A DNA stretch of 64,000 nt from Enchytraeus crypticus (lineage: Eukaryota > Annelida > Clitellata > Enchytraeida > Enchytraeidae): the NCBI GenBank assembly GCA_905160935.1, contig CAJHZI010000642.1, positions 347,501-411,500 of the forward strand, in the 5' to 3' direction. This document shows positions 20,500 to 31,974 of this stretch, piece by piece (positions within the stretch are counted from its first letter, which is position 1; the number at the start of each line of letters is the position of its first letter). Made by a program: the position numbers and the translations under genes. Below the pieces are notes generated by a model. The model saw nothing but the letters and a program-made list of their open reading frames with translations, searched no databases and was not told where the DNA came from.

Positions 20500-20910
20500 A
20501 GCACTCTATCGCACTTACATGCAGTACTATATCACACTTGCTTGTAGTACTCTATCACACTTAGTACTCTATCACACTTGCTTGTAGTACTCTATCACAC
20601 TTAGTACTCTATCACACTTAGTACTCTATCACACTTAGTACTCTATCACACTTAGTACTCTATCACACTTAGTACTCTATCACACTTAGTACTCTATTAT
20701 ACTTAGTACTCTATCACTCCTAGTACTTTATCACTCTTAATACTCTATCACACTTAGCACTCTATCGCTCCTAATACTCAGTCACTCTTGATACTCTATC
20801 ACTCTTAATACTCAGTCATTCTTGATACTCTATCACTCTTGATACTCTATCACACTTAGCACTCTATCACTCTTAATACTTTATCACTCTCAACCCTCTA
20901 TCACTCTTCT
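20500..20910. repeat. 18-bp minisatellite (tagtactctatcacactt type), about 20 copies
   Basis: Units of 18 bp with occasional longer units carrying gcttg. The middle copies are identical. Copies after about 20700 diverge (actcttaat, actcctag). Each unit contains the palindrome agtact. Confidence 0.9.
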
Positions 20911-21926
20911 ATGATCAAATTACATACAAATTCACATTCGGGTCTCCTCGTATAGTTCTTCATAATACATTAAGGATGAAAATGTATTCGACAATCGCAC
21001 AATAAATAATTACTGTAGCACATGAAGATTATTTTTATAGAATTAAACTAAAACTAAATATTTGAACTGGTTGTGTACAGCTTTGTCTGAATGTGATTTA
21101 GGGAATTCCCATTTTGGTTAGATATAAAAAAATATACATTCTAGCTTCATTGATTCGAAATATTAGCACGAAGGCTAATTTAGGATTAGATTTAAACGCA
21201 GTGAACGCATTTACACGCATGTCATACGCATGTGCAGTAGAGTTTCCGTTCTTATGGTTGCTGTTTTTTGTAGTTTTCGTTAGTTCCTCCTTTTCCTTTC
21301 CATGGTTACTAGTAATTAATCGTTGACTTTTTAATTTGCTACACATTTGCCCCACCAACTCAAGTCTTCACAACTGGGCAAGTCACTGTATCTATTTAAG
21401 CTTTTCTTCTTACCAGGCTTAATCTTATAGAGTTAAAATCATACTGTACATTAATTCATGAAAGAATATTTCACTCAACATAAATTATGCAGATCCAAAA
21501 CAGCGTGTATTTAAAACAGCGTGAATTTCAGAAACTTTAATAAAGTAAATCTTTTCTAATTATAATTTGTAAATAAATAAAATAAATAGGCCCCATGGGG
21601 GCTAGTAGTCCTACGGATCAATACCAAACCTATATATCACATCAGTATATCAGATAGACAAGAAGACGTTGACAGGCTGTTGATAGTGGGTTGACATTGA
21701 GAGATCTATTAAATTATTGCTTCATCAGATCTTAATATACATGTGCACGTATGGCTTAGGTAATAAACATTTGACCCCTGGCACGTTGAGCGGGACTATA
21801 TGGGTCACGGGGTGACGTAAAAGCCTACTCGAGCGATGGCAATCTTGTCTCGATTTCAGCGTTATCAAGTGGAAGATTTACAATAGGCCTATGTTCCATA
21901 TAGTCAATTAAACTACTGAATGTTGA
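20911..21926. other. Spacer, nothing firmly recognised
   Basis: Open frames near 21.1-21.36 kb exist on both strands but show no family resemblance. The stretch 21590-21900 has more balanced composition than its surroundings but matches nothing I know. Confidence 0.35.
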
Positions 21927-22030
21927 CAGCTACAACAACAACGAAAATTAGAGTATCGCTGTCGTTAAAGAGAACATTGAGCACTATTGAATCAAATCAA
22001 GCCGACGAGAATAAAAAGGGTCCAAAAATA
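21927..22030 (-). repeat. Dispersed repeat E, copy 2
   Basis: The reverse complement contains CGGCTTGATTTGATTCAATA, then GTGCTCAATGTTC and ACTCTAATTTTCGTTGTTGTT, aligning with repeat E copies at 40395 and 17698. Confidence 0.65.
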
Positions 22031-22583
22031 GGTCTAGTTCAAAATCTTAAATCCAGAGAGTCAACTCAAAGGCTACATGTTTCGTAGATAGAACTAGTGA
22101 CTCCACAGTATCGATAGCAAAACTACATGTACGAGGCTATTGTTACCGCTATAGTCTATTAATAAGCCTATTGCGTACTTCAATTTTCAAACGAAACATA
22201 TCATTATTCTCTCTCCCTCCCTCCCCCCTCTACCTTCTGAAACTGCTTTCTGTTTTGCATGTATTAATTAAGTTATCTGAGCAACAGCTACCATGACTGG
22301 CCTACTACAAGGTTATCTACATGTATATATTACCAAGGATATCTATAATTAACTAAGATGTTATGTATATAGGATTCCTCGCCTAGTAACATAATGTATC
22401 AAGGGTTCAACGCTCTGTCGTGTCCATCCTATCAGCCTTTAGCAAGCTTCTCTCTCCATCTCTCCCTCTCCTTCATCAGATTTTCCGTAGAAATTCTCTT
22501 TGCAGAGGTCAGTCAAATGGTAGGTCCGTGGTATATACATACATATATACATACATAAAGTTAATTCTTTATGTTGATTAAAA
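22031..22583. other. Spacer, nothing recognised
   Basis: Includes a short C/T-rich patch (22207-22235). No gene could be supported. Confidence 0.35.
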
Positions 22584-22895
22584 TTGTGTTGTAGTCCAGG
22601 ACAGTGATGAATAGAAAAACTGTTAACTGCATGTGTCGTAAGGGGCGACTGGAAAAGAACTGAGAAAGGCAACGTGAAATCACCTCAGAAGTCGTAGTTT
22701 CCCAAGTTATAGGCTAAGTAGCGTATTGGTCAGGTATAGCCTTTGTGGAGGGATTAATTTGTTTAACTATAGAGTGCTCTTTATGGAGCGTGAAAGCAGA
22801 CTCTGAGTATGTATATGTACCTTGGACCTGCCACTTGGTAGAACACTAGAGAGAAGAGAGAGTGTGTGTGAGAGAGAGAGAAAGAGAGAAGGACG
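22584..22895 (+). mobile_element. SINE-like element C, copy 1, with RTE-like 3' end
   Basis: The core gatgaatagaaaaac..gcatgtgtcgtaaggggcga then aaagaactgagaaaggcaacg is shared with copy 2 at 24311. The 3' end, accttggacctgccacttgg then tagaacactagagaga and a (GA)-rich tail, closely resembles the 3' end of the RTE-like LINE at 63.8 kb (accatggacctgccagtagg, tagtgcactaagagag). This suggests a nonautonomous element mobilised by that LINE. Confidence 0.7.
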
Positions 22896-24009
22896 CGGTC
22901 AATTATTGTCTCCCTCATTTATTGTTTGTCTCCTAAGAAAAGCACAGTAATCGAATCTTACTTTATTTTTAGTGATTTAGACTTTACATGGGGCCATTGT
23001 AACACATTTTCCCGTATTGAACTATATATAAAACAGTGCAATTCTAACGAACACTTTACATTCATTCCCGACCTCGCGCTAAATGTAGAAACTTTTATTA
23101 TATCTCAGCAATGTGATATATTGATATCTTGTTGGACAGACAAGCACGTGACGAGGGCTATGACGAATCAAACTCAAGAGCTTAAAACCACGAGGAGGTC
23201 AAGAGTTTTTACAGATTTTTGTGGCGAGGAGTGTTTCATTTCTTATACGTGAGCGCTAAAACTATGAGTGATAAGCTATCAGCAGGGAAAATCTACATTT
23301 TACAAGATGTTCCCTCTCAAAACTAAAACATGTGTGCACATGTCATAGATACAATTATGAGTAAAAGCAATTCCGATAGACATCAAACTCGTAATTAACC
23401 TAAATAGCCGAAGTGTGTTTATAAAATAGAAACTTCTTGAGTGGTAGCTCAACTTCTTAATAGCTATTCTCGCTATGTATGCATTTTGCATATGTCATTC
23501 ACTACAATATTTAAATTATTTACTGTGGTTACAGTATTTAGCAAGCGGCTTTACTCTGGATTTCTAAGGAATTTCTTTATTAAATCAGTTTACTGGCTGG
23601 AGTCGTCAGCAAGCTGCCTTATTTCCAAATGCAAGGTGAAAATATATGCTATATTGGGCCTAATCGGTTTATCTTTTGCAAGAAATAAAAAATGATAGCA
23701 TTTTGTCTTTCGCGCTCAATTTCTAGAAAATGTTTTTTAAAGTGCACTTTATAATGATAGTATTGTTTAAACAGGTGACCATTAACAGAATATTGATACA
23801 TATTTTACTTTTATTTCATGATTTGTTTGTTCTATTACGATTCATTAATTGTACACTTTATAGTCTCCATGTTTATGGTAGGCTTACTTTCAAGAAGAGA
23901 GTCGTATTTTTTAGAGTTTTATGTAAAGACCTTATCTATCATTAAATGTTTATTTCAATTACACTGACGGAATATACTGTTGCTTCTGTTCCTGTCTATC
24001 TAAAAAAAT
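22896..24009. other. Spacer, nothing recognised
   Basis: Contains a 108-codon open frame at 22926-23252 (+) that resembles no family and begins straight after a simple repeat. I do not call it a gene. The rest is AT-rich. Confidence 0.35.
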
Positions 24010-24243
24010 GAATGTCTTAATGGCGTAGGGGAAACGTCATGAAGTTTTAAATGTCGGATCCTGAGGTGAATTGAATCCTTGTGGGTTCGAATCCCAGCCG
24101 CGCTGATCTGAGAGTAAGTTCTCGGACATTCACTGGAATGGTTACACAGAAAATGGAATAAATTGCCTAACGGTTTAAACATGTGGTAATAAAAAGTGAT
24201 AGATATCAACATAGTTGATCATTTCACTATAATGCGTGTTTAC
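24010..24243 (+). mobile_element. SINE family B, copy 2
   Basis: A-box-like tggcgtaggggaaacg, B box gggttcgaatccc, and the same body as the copy at 6691 through ttcactataatgcgtgttta. Differences are scattered substitutions and small indels. It is followed about 70 bp later by SINE-like element C in the same orientation. Confidence 0.8.
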
Positions 24244-24310
24244 TTTTTTATCAGTTGTTAATTTTCGATTATTCATTAAATACAAAATAATATCATATAG
24301 AATCACATTT

Positions 24311-24585
24311 CTGGTGTCGTGTCCGAGCCACTGAAGAATAGAACAACAGTAATCTGCTCTTTTCGTACCAGGCGCCTTAGTAAGAACTGAATAAGGCAAA
24401 GAGAAACCAACTCAAAAGCAAAGTTTTTCCTAAGCTATAAGCTACTTTTAGTTGTGGGTAAAGTAGGCCTACAATCTTTTGAGAATGTATTAACTCTTTC
24501 ATCGATGAAGTGCTCTTTATGGAGAGTGAGAGTAGAATGTGAGTATGAATATGTACATTGAACCTGCCACTTGGCAGAATACTAT

Positions 24586-24620
<35 letters not shown>
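24311..24620 (+). mobile_element. SINE-like element C, copy 2, with (GA)n tail
   Basis: Aligns with the copy at 22584 through ctgaagaatagaacaac, gtaagaactgaataaggc, gaagtgctctttatggaga and cattgaacctgccacttggc, ending in a pure (GA)n run. The A-rich/GA tail and shared 3' end fit a LINE-dependent SINE. Confidence 0.7.
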
Positions 24621-25178
24621 AACTAAAATAAAAATGTTTGTCCCCACTAAGCGCATTTACCTAGCATAGAAACTATCACAGTGCAATCAGAATGTAGTTT
24701 GAACCACAATAATTAAAAATCCATTGATTAATAAAACTATACTACTATTTATGTAAATTACAGGATCCTAAAACTACAAGCAAATGTCCACAGCTCCGCT
24801 AAACAACTCTACCACTCTCAGATCTATACATTTAAGCTATTCTTCCCCTAGTTGGTCATTTAATACTTTAATAGCCAATTGAAACAACTAATAAAGTTAC
24901 TCCAGTAAGCTAGTCTACATTGCTATTAAAAATGTGATGTATTGTTTAAACAGTCCAGAGTATTTCATAGACCATGCATTGAATGGTGACCTCGCCGTCA
25001 GATTAATTACAATTAGAAAATGAGCTCTAAGTCGCTTCCTTTGGATTAGCTGCAGCGCCTATATTCTGCTTTCTAGAACACGCCTGTATTTACGACGCTT
25101 TAGGCTCATCCTCTAAGCTGAATATTACTGGTAGTTAACTGTTTTGTTAAGTATTTTTACATAATCTCTTTGTTTATG
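24621..25178. other. Spacer / 3' flank of the small minus-strand gene
   Basis: No repeat family or exon recognised. Confidence 0.35.
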
Positions 25179-25547
25179 CTATTTTGAGTCCTGACCAGCC
25201 TCACTTTTATTGCTGATCGCTGCAGTAAAACTTTCACTGTTCAAAGAGCTGTCAGGTTTCTCTCCTGAGATTGGACTGCTATAAATAGATCCTCCTGGAT
25301 TTCCCACGCCTCCGGAATATCCCGTCATCCCTGGCCCAACATTGACTCCGTTAACCCAGATATCCTGCGGCATGCCTGGAATCGAACCCGACACTGTCGG
25401 CATCGGCACCGACGGTCTGATATATTGTCCGTTGATCATGACATTGCTGCTGTTGATGCGAACGTTTGGTCCAAACCGTATTCCAGGTTGATTTATCTCT
25501 ACGTACTGACCCTGAATCCAAACCTTATTATTACCTGGACCTGCCAT
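25179..25547 (-). CDS. Small single-exon hypothetical protein, 122 aa
   Basis: The frame has a good start context (CCAAATGG, A at -3 and G at +4). The first 45 residues repeat a short strand-like motif (VWIQGQYVEI, VRINSSNVMINGQYI, later IWVNGVNVGPG) that looks like a beta-repeat. A Gly/Pro-rich middle (GMPQDI, GYSGGVGNPGG) and a Ser-rich tail ending GQDSK follow. No signal peptide or membrane segment is visible. I do not recognise the family. The regular repetition and local GC content above the flanks favour a real gene over a chance frame, but a processed or dead copy cannot be excluded. Confidence 0.5.
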   Translation of the reverse strand: MAGPGNNKVWIQGQYVEINQPGIRFGPNVRINSSNVMINGQYIRPSVPMPTVSGSIPGMPQDIWVNGVNVGPGMTGYSGGVGNPGGSIYSSPISGEKPDSSLNSESFTAAISNKSEAGQDSK

Positions 25548-25775
25548 TTGGATCGACTTTTATTGGCAGGATCCTAACGAATATATTCCTAGATAGTGGT
25601 GCGAAGTTATTCCAAAAGAATACACAATTGAAAAGAGTTGACAGTTACGTTCACTGCACAGAAGAAATGTTATTAAGCGTTATGCGGAGCACAGATTAGA
25701 ATCTGACAAGTTACTTGATACAAGTCGCGTCGTGGTTCTGATTCGACGACGCCAAGAAACTAGAAAATTATATAT

Positions 25776-25778
25776 CTA

Positions 25779-25825
<47 letters not shown>

Positions 25826-25837
25826 TATATATCTATG

Positions 25838-25880
<43 letters not shown>
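25776..25880. repeat. (TA)n microsatellite
   Basis: Two (TA)n runs separated by acagtatatatctatgtat. Confidence 0.95.
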
Positions 25881-25885
<5 letters not shown>

Positions 25886-26360
25886 GGGCCTATATGTTGC
25901 TAGCCTATGTCTATAATGTTGTTAAACAGTTCCAACTGATGGGAATGCTATAACGTAAATGAAATACAACAAAATTTAATCATTTCCAATATTTATTTTT
26001 AAGGTTTATACAGGCTATTGAAGGAAGGTTTATATCCGCTTTATTTCTAAGGACACAGTCCTGGACTTAGGGGATCCTCAGGAACATCCGGGTAAATATG
26101 TCAGCTGTTAGTAAAGTGGGAGACCATTTTTCTGTAGAATACAGAACGTTGATTGAGATATCATAATTTTTATTTAAAATTGCAAAAAAATACTTGATAT
26201 TCCTTCTAAAATGACGCAATTCCATGCAGCAATTAAAGATTTTCATGAGACTTTCCCATGACGTTTCTCAGCAACTCTTCGACTTCACGGGTGACAGTAA
26301 TTTAATCGGCGAGAGTAATTATAATCATGGACAGTAGTAATCCGTATCGTGGATAATATA
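25881..26360. other. Spacer before the 40-bp array, nothing recognised
   Basis: No exon or repeat family supported. Confidence 0.4.
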
Positions 26361-27360
26361 GGATAGACTATGTACGTAGGTTTATATAGTCGATATTATA
26401 GGATAGACTATGTACGTAGGTTTATATAGTCGATATTATAGGATAGACTATGTACGTAGGTTTATATAGTCGATATTATAGGATAGACTATGTACGTAGG
26501 TTTATATAGTCGATATTATAGGATAGACTATGTACGTAGGTTTATATAGTCGATATTATAGGATAGACTATGTACGTAGGTTTATATAGTCGATATTATA
26601 GGATAGACTATGTACGTAGGTTTATATAGTCGATATTATAGGATAGACTATGTACGTAGGTTTATATAGTCGATATTATAGGATAGACTATGTACGTAGG
26701 TTTATATAGTCGATATTATAGGATAGACTATGTACGTAGGTTTATATAGTCGATATTATAGGATAGACTATGTACGTAGGTTTATATAGTCGATATTATA
26801 GTATAGACTATGTACGTAGGTTTATATAGTCGATATTATAGGATAGACTATGTACGTAGGTTTATATAGTCGATATTATAGGATAGACTATGTACGTAGG
26901 TTTATATAGTCGATATTATAGGATAGACTATGTACGTAGGTTTATATAGTCGATATTATAGGATAGACTATGTACGTAGGTTTATATAGTCGATATTATA
27001 GGATAGACTATGTACGTAGGTTTATATAGTCGATATTATAGGATAGACTATGTACGTAGGTTTATATAGTCGATATTATAGGATAGACTATGTACGTAGG
27101 TTTATATAGTCGATATTATAGGATAGACTATGTACGTAGGTTTATATAGTCGATATTATAGGATAGACTATGTACGTAGGTTTATATAGTCGATATTATA
27201 GGATAGACTATGTACGTAGGTTTATATAGTCGATATTATAGGATAGACTATGTACGTAGGTTTATATAGTCGATATTATAGGATAGACTATGTACGTAGG
27301 TTTATATAGTCGATATTATAGGATAGATTATGTACGTAGGTTTATATAGTCGATATTATA
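26361..27360. repeat. 40-bp minisatellite, exactly 25 near-identical copies
   Basis: The unit starts ggatagactatgtacgtagg and continues tttatatagtcgatattata. The array is 1000 bp, exactly 25 units in phase. Only two single-base variants are visible, at the copies starting 26801 (g to t) and 27321 (c to t). Each unit holds gactat...atagtc arms that could pair. The array ends at the related inverted motif gactatatagtc. Confidence 0.98.
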
Positions 27361-27561
27361 GACTAGACTATATAGTCTACGCTTAATTGATATTCAAGCC
27401 AGCACCAAAGGCAGTATTTTAGGCGGCGTATTTGTATATAAAGTCGATACAACTGGCAATACATTTATAGTAGACGCTATAGGCTATAATATGGAGATAA
27501 CCTTTTATAGTCTCTACTATAGGCCACGACTTACAAAAAGAGAAATATACACTGTATAGGC

Positions 27562-27565
<4 letters not shown>

Positions 27566-27624
<59 letters not shown>

Positions 27625-27626
27625 CA
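27566..27626. repeat. (CA)n(TA)n compound microsatellite
   Basis: About 19 CA units run directly into a (TA)n run. Confidence 0.95.
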
Positions 27627-28080
27627 TTATATACAATTATACATGTATATAGCTATATATACTACTTCGCTTAGAACGATTTTCGAATAGAAAGATTATT
27701 TAATGACAATAGTAATAATTATTCATCGGAGTCCTACAAGTATAGTCGATATTGTATCTAGTGACCTTTCTTAGCTTGAAGTCAAGTATACGAATAATAA
27801 CATAGAATATAAGTTGAAAACTCTAGCAGTAAAATTGCAAACAAAAATACGAATCTACAACTGCCTTATAGCAACCTATAGACTGATTGGCTCTACACGT
27901 ATTTGCAGCATTGCCATGCAACCTGTATAAGCCAGGCTATAGTCAGCCAGGCCGTCAGTGGATCACACATGACATGTCCCTGGTATCCATGGTGCCTGAT
28001 ACAACAGACGTTCAAGACCTTCAATATGTTATTCTGTATTTTTAGAAAGGGAGGCCGGACAAATTAATATAGCCGTTAGG

Positions 28081-28082
<2 letters not shown>
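27627..28082. other. Spacer, nothing recognised
   Basis: No supportable feature. Confidence 0.35.

Positions 28083-28130
<48 letters not shown>
28083..28130. repeat. (TA)n microsatellite
   Basis: Uninterrupted run of TA dinucleotides. Confidence 0.95.
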
Positions 28131-28135
<5 letters not shown>

Positions 28136-28207
28136 CATATAACGGCTATGACAAATATCCAGGCAGCGCATTGTTTTCAGTTCCTGAAAAGAAAGTATTT
28201 GCATTCT

Positions 28208-28500
28208 AATAATAATAATAATTATTATTATTATTCCCGATGAATCCCGAAGGAGTTGACTTTATTAATGGCATAGGCAGACTTATTGCAGAGCAAACCG
28301 GCGATAAGCGAGAGACATCTTTTCTTTGGCAAAGGCTTTCCATGACTTTGCAAAGATTTAATGCAGTCTGCTTCAACAATTCTTTTAAGCCGATTGATGA
28401 CCTCGAGTCGCCGGGCGGCGATTTAGCACGTATTGCTCGAATCGTTTTTATCAAACCCCAGGTTCTTTACACCGGGGTAAAAAATAAAAAAAAATAAAAA
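28208..28500 (+). mobile_element. Family-X LINE 3' end, copy 1 with complete tail
   Basis: Encodes VDFINGIGRLIAEQTGDKRE then TSFLWQRLSMTLQRFNAVC, the homologue of the minus-strand fragment at 1.1-1.6 kb. The 3' end is ccccaggttctttacaccgg followed by an A-rich (aaaaaaat)n tail. It is preceded by (aat)n/(att)n, so it is 5'-truncated to about 290 bp. Confidence 0.7.
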
Positions 28501-28523
28501 AAATAAAAAAAATAATAATAATA

Positions 28524-28790
28524 ATAAGAACAGGAGAACCAGTGCCATTACAGGCGACCAACGAGAAAAAGCCTTTCTATGGCAGCGCCTATCTGTTGCA
28601 CGCCAGTGTTTTAATGCTGTATGCGTTCGTGGCACATTGTCGAATGCGGCCTCCCAGAGCGTAGAGGAACTATTTTAAATATTTTTCATCTTTCTTTTAA
28701 TTAAATAAAGTCTTTTTTATCTTATATTTTATCCCAGGGCCTTATACAGCCCAGGGCATTAAAAAATAATAATAATAATAATAATTATTA
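28524..28790 (+). mobile_element. Family-X LINE 3' end, copy 2
   Basis: On the plus strand it encodes ITGDQREKAFLWQRLSV and ends SQSVEELF, matching the reverse complement of 1102-1260 almost base for base. It continues with ttaattaaataaagtctttt and a 3' end atcccagggccttatacagc, then (aat)n. It lies directly behind copy 1 in the same orientation, separated only by A-rich/(aat)n sequence. Confidence 0.75.
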
Positions 28791-28825
28791 TTATTATAGT
28801 ATTATTATTATTACTGTTAATAATA

Positions 28826-28875
28826 ATAATAACAACTAGAGTGCTACTGTCGTCCATGAAAATATCTGCACTCTA
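28826..28875 (-). repeat. Dispersed repeat E, short copy
   Basis: aacaactagagtgctactgt then cgtccatgaaaatatc is the reverse complement of the 3' half of repeat E. Confidence 0.5.
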
Positions 28876-29273
28876 AAGAGCGGGTATACATGTAGTTCTA
28901 TCAACCTTACCCCTTGTTGGTGATTAATTTACTACTTTCATTTCGCTTGGAAGGGAATTAGACCATGGGACTTTGTAATAATGTATCGACTCATCAAATG
29001 CTTTAAAACGAAGTATTATATATGAGATTTATATATAGCACTATCTAGTCTAATTAAGTGGCACATCGACCATTGTCCCTGCTGAGACTAAACTGAACAG
29101 CTTACATGTAGTTCAACGCTTTTAATACTTGCTAGGGTACTTAAGATTAAAATTTCTGAGGTTAAATTCTCCTTACTCACTTCTTTATTGAAATGCTGCA
29201 TGCGCAGTATACTCAATGAGTATTTCTGCTAAACGTGCTGTATATACAGCGCGTATATGCAGTATATGATGTA

Positions 29274-29277
<4 letters not shown>
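28876..29277. other. Spacer, nothing recognised
   Basis: No exon or repeat family supported. Confidence 0.35.
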
Positions 29278-29305
<28 letters not shown>

Positions 29306-29329
29306 ATGTATTATATATAATGTATATTA

Positions 29330-29361
<32 letters not shown>

Positions 29362-29420
29362 TATAATTATATATATACGTATATATATATACATGTATAT
29401 ATGGCTTATATATATATATG
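29278..29420. repeat. AT-only tract with (TA)n runs
   Basis: Several (TA)n runs broken by aatgta, ataatt and acgta, almost free of G and C. Confidence 0.9.
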
Positions 29421-29963
29421 CATCCAAGAATATATGTATAATAAAGCACACAAGCATATTGGTAAAAGTATATTAGTACACAACATACATGAATAGCTAG
29501 TGTGCAGAATATCGCGTATGTTACGGTGCCTAACTTTTATAGACGACAATCAAGTGATTTTTTTTATTTTCAAGCATCATCATCTGAGATTCTGTCAGTA
29601 GATCAAAATGCGCCAACACTATCATCAAAATCCACTTAACACTCACTGCTACATCGCAACCATTCCACGATTCCGACACGGCTACAACTAGTGCCTGATA
29701 AGCTGCTACAGCTTCTATTCTGCTGTAACAGCTGAAACAGCTGCAACAGCTGAAATAGCTGAAGCCGTTGCTACTACAATTATTCTACATTTCCTACTTA
29801 ATAATTCATGATTTAAGCCAATGTTAAGGCTTAAATCCTCTTTCTTAACATGGAAATTAGAAAGATAGCTACATGGTTTACTACTACCATCACTCATTCT
29901 GCTAAATCTACTCTAATTAGCTCATAATTACTACACTGACTACCTAACGCATAGGCACGATGT
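29421..29963. other. Spacer with a gctgaaacagctgcaacag cluster
   Basis: Around 29700-29770 the motif acagctgaa/acagctgca recurs and gives several CAGCTG E-box palindromes. Otherwise nothing is recognised. Confidence 0.35.
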
Positions 29964-29969
29964 CTATAG

Positions 29970-30265
29970 TACTGAAAAGTATTATTGCTAAAGAGTACTA
30001 TTGCTAAAGAGTACTATTGCTAAAGTGTAGGCCTATTGTTGCTAAAGAGTACTATTTGCTAAAGTTTGTTACGGTGTCTAACTTTTAGTAAACGGAAGTG
30101 CTATTGTTAAAGAGTATTATTGCCAAAGAGTATTATTGCTAAAGTTTACTTTTTGCTAAAGAGTACTATTACTAAAGAGGACTACTGCTAAAGAGTACTA
30201 CAGCTAAAGTGTACTATAGCTAAAGAGTATTATTGCTAAAGAATACTAAAGCTAACGTGTACTGT
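29970..30265. repeat. Degenerate 16-bp repeat (attgctaaagagtact)
   Basis: About 15 imperfect units of gctaaagagtactatt. Substitutions and length changes are frequent, and a short unrelated insert (gttacggtgtctaacttt) interrupts them. Confidence 0.8.
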
Positions 30266-30324
30266 TGTTAAATGGGTTAGATCCGATTTCAGTGAGAGGA
30301 AAACGAACAAAACGTTTGTAGAAA

Positions 30325-30775
30325 TCCACTAAGGTAGAGATTGTACAATGTAGTGTAGGACTATTGTAGTCCACGCTCCTGTACGATTGTGAACATTCAC
30401 ATTAAGAAATGAGGATATTAGGAAACTGGAAGCATTTGAAATGTGGCTATGGCGCAGAATGGAGAAGATCAAATGGACTGACAAAATTTACGTACGAAGA
30501 AGTGCTGAATGGAGTTGGCATAAATAGACAATTGATATATATTATAAGGAAGAGAGAGAAGAACTGGGTGGATCAAGTCCTTAGATGGAATGGTTTACTA
30601 AAAGAGGAATTTGAAGAGAGAATCAGAGGAAAAAGTTATTGGAAGATCGAGATAGGGATGCTGGGTGATTTAATAACTTATTCGTATGTTGATATGAAGA
30701 GAATATCAGAGGATAAAGATATGTGGAGGAGTTATATGCTATGGACTAGCCAATAACCAGTACACTAAGAGAGAG
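30325..30775 (+). mobile_element. RTE-like LINE C-terminal fragment, degenerate
   Basis: The frame from 30409 reads VLNGVGINRQLIYIIRKRE, then VDQVLRWNGLLKEEFEERI and MLGDLITYSYVDMKR. This matches EVLERVGTDRQLINVLR, RWIGHILRGEGLLKE and MLDDLKTHSYVEMKR of the copies at 37.6 and 63.6 kb. The part upstream is out of frame. The 3' end (ctatggactagccaataacc then agtacactaagagagaga) matches the RTE-like 3' terminus. Dead copy. Confidence 0.75.
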
Positions 30776-31924
30776 ACAAGCTAAATTTAACGTACAGTTT
30801 CGTATCATAAATGTACGATCAGAGAAAGTCCGACAGGTTTTGACTCCAACTTATACGAATATGTTAATTCCTGTATACGTGAATAAAGTATAAAATTTTT
30901 GATTGAGATTTTTGAAATAATTGAAAATATTTTTAAAATTTATTCTTGAATTGATATATTAATATTAATGAAATAATTGAAAATATTTTTACAATTATTT
31001 TTGAATTGATATATTAATATTAAAGATAAGGCTAACAGAATAATGCTGCTAGGACTTATTGCAATTGGATTCATTAGGCCATTAAAGGCAAAAAACTGCT
31101 GCTAAACTATTGAACAGCTACTAAACAGCTAATGGACAGCAACTAAACTGTGTTAAACAGGTACCGGACTGCTACTGAATTGCTATTACCGCTATTGAAC
31201 GGCTATTGAATAGCTAATGAAGGGTTGTTGAGCAGCTAAAGAACTGCTGTTACAATTAAAGCACAACTAATGCTACAGCAACTCATGCAGTTGCAGGTAC
31301 TGATGATGCATGTTTACAGTATTCAGTGAACGAAGTCAGGATTACGATAGATGGCATTGTATTACACAAACATATCCTTCACATATCATCCACATTCTAA
31401 TATAACCCATCCGTCAACAATACCTTTCATGTTATACTTCACATAAAATATACACCTACAGGCCTTCTCGAAAATTCAATTATCTCAGGTAGAGTTAAAA
31501 TATGAAGGTATCGGTTGTTCATGCCTGTTTTATTAGTCAATGATTCAATCTATCAATCCAAGAAGCAATGCATTGATCGATCGATCGTTAACTTAGAATT
31601 AAAGTTTAAATTCTAAAATAAAAACTTTTCTTAGTTAAAATCTTTCTCGTTCAGAGTGAGATAATTAACTCTGAAAATGTAAACAATCAGACAACAGATT
31701 AAGAAATATTGTGCAAGCTCTCTAGCCAATGGGCTAAACAATTGCACTTCAGCGAGAAATGCATGAGCAAGATAATAGTGCATATAAAGGCCTCGCCTAT
31801 TAAGCCAGCCTGAAATCGCGATGGTCTTTTACTAAAAGAAAAAATCTTTCTTTTACTAAAAGAAAACAAAAATAATTATCATTCTAGTTATAAATTAAAA
31901 TTAAAGTTTTAATTATAATAATTA
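30776..31924. other. Spacer with two decayed direct repeats
   Basis: Positions 30905-31022 hold two near-identical copies of a roughly 60-bp AT-rich unit (gaaataattgaaaatatttt). Positions 31085-31265 hold a degenerate ctgctactaaacagct repeat. No gene was found. Confidence 0.45.
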
Positions 31925-31970
31925 CTTTATTTTATCCCGGGTGTAAAGTATCCGGGGTTATTAATATTAT
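31925..31970 (+). mobile_element. Possible family-X LINE 3' tip
   Basis: tttattttatcccgggtgta then aagtatccgggg resembles the 3' ends at 28464 (reverse complement of ccccaggttctttacacc) and 28730. It is very short. Confidence 0.35.
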
Positions 31971-31974
31971 TAAA

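Noticed and set aside
22926..23252. 108-codon plus-strand frame
   Set aside because: No repeat of any known motif, AT-driven composition, and immediately follows a simple repeat. Considered chance.
26361..27360. CRISPR-like array
   Set aside because: The units are contiguous with no unique spacers, and the DNA is animal nuclear. It is a minisatellite.
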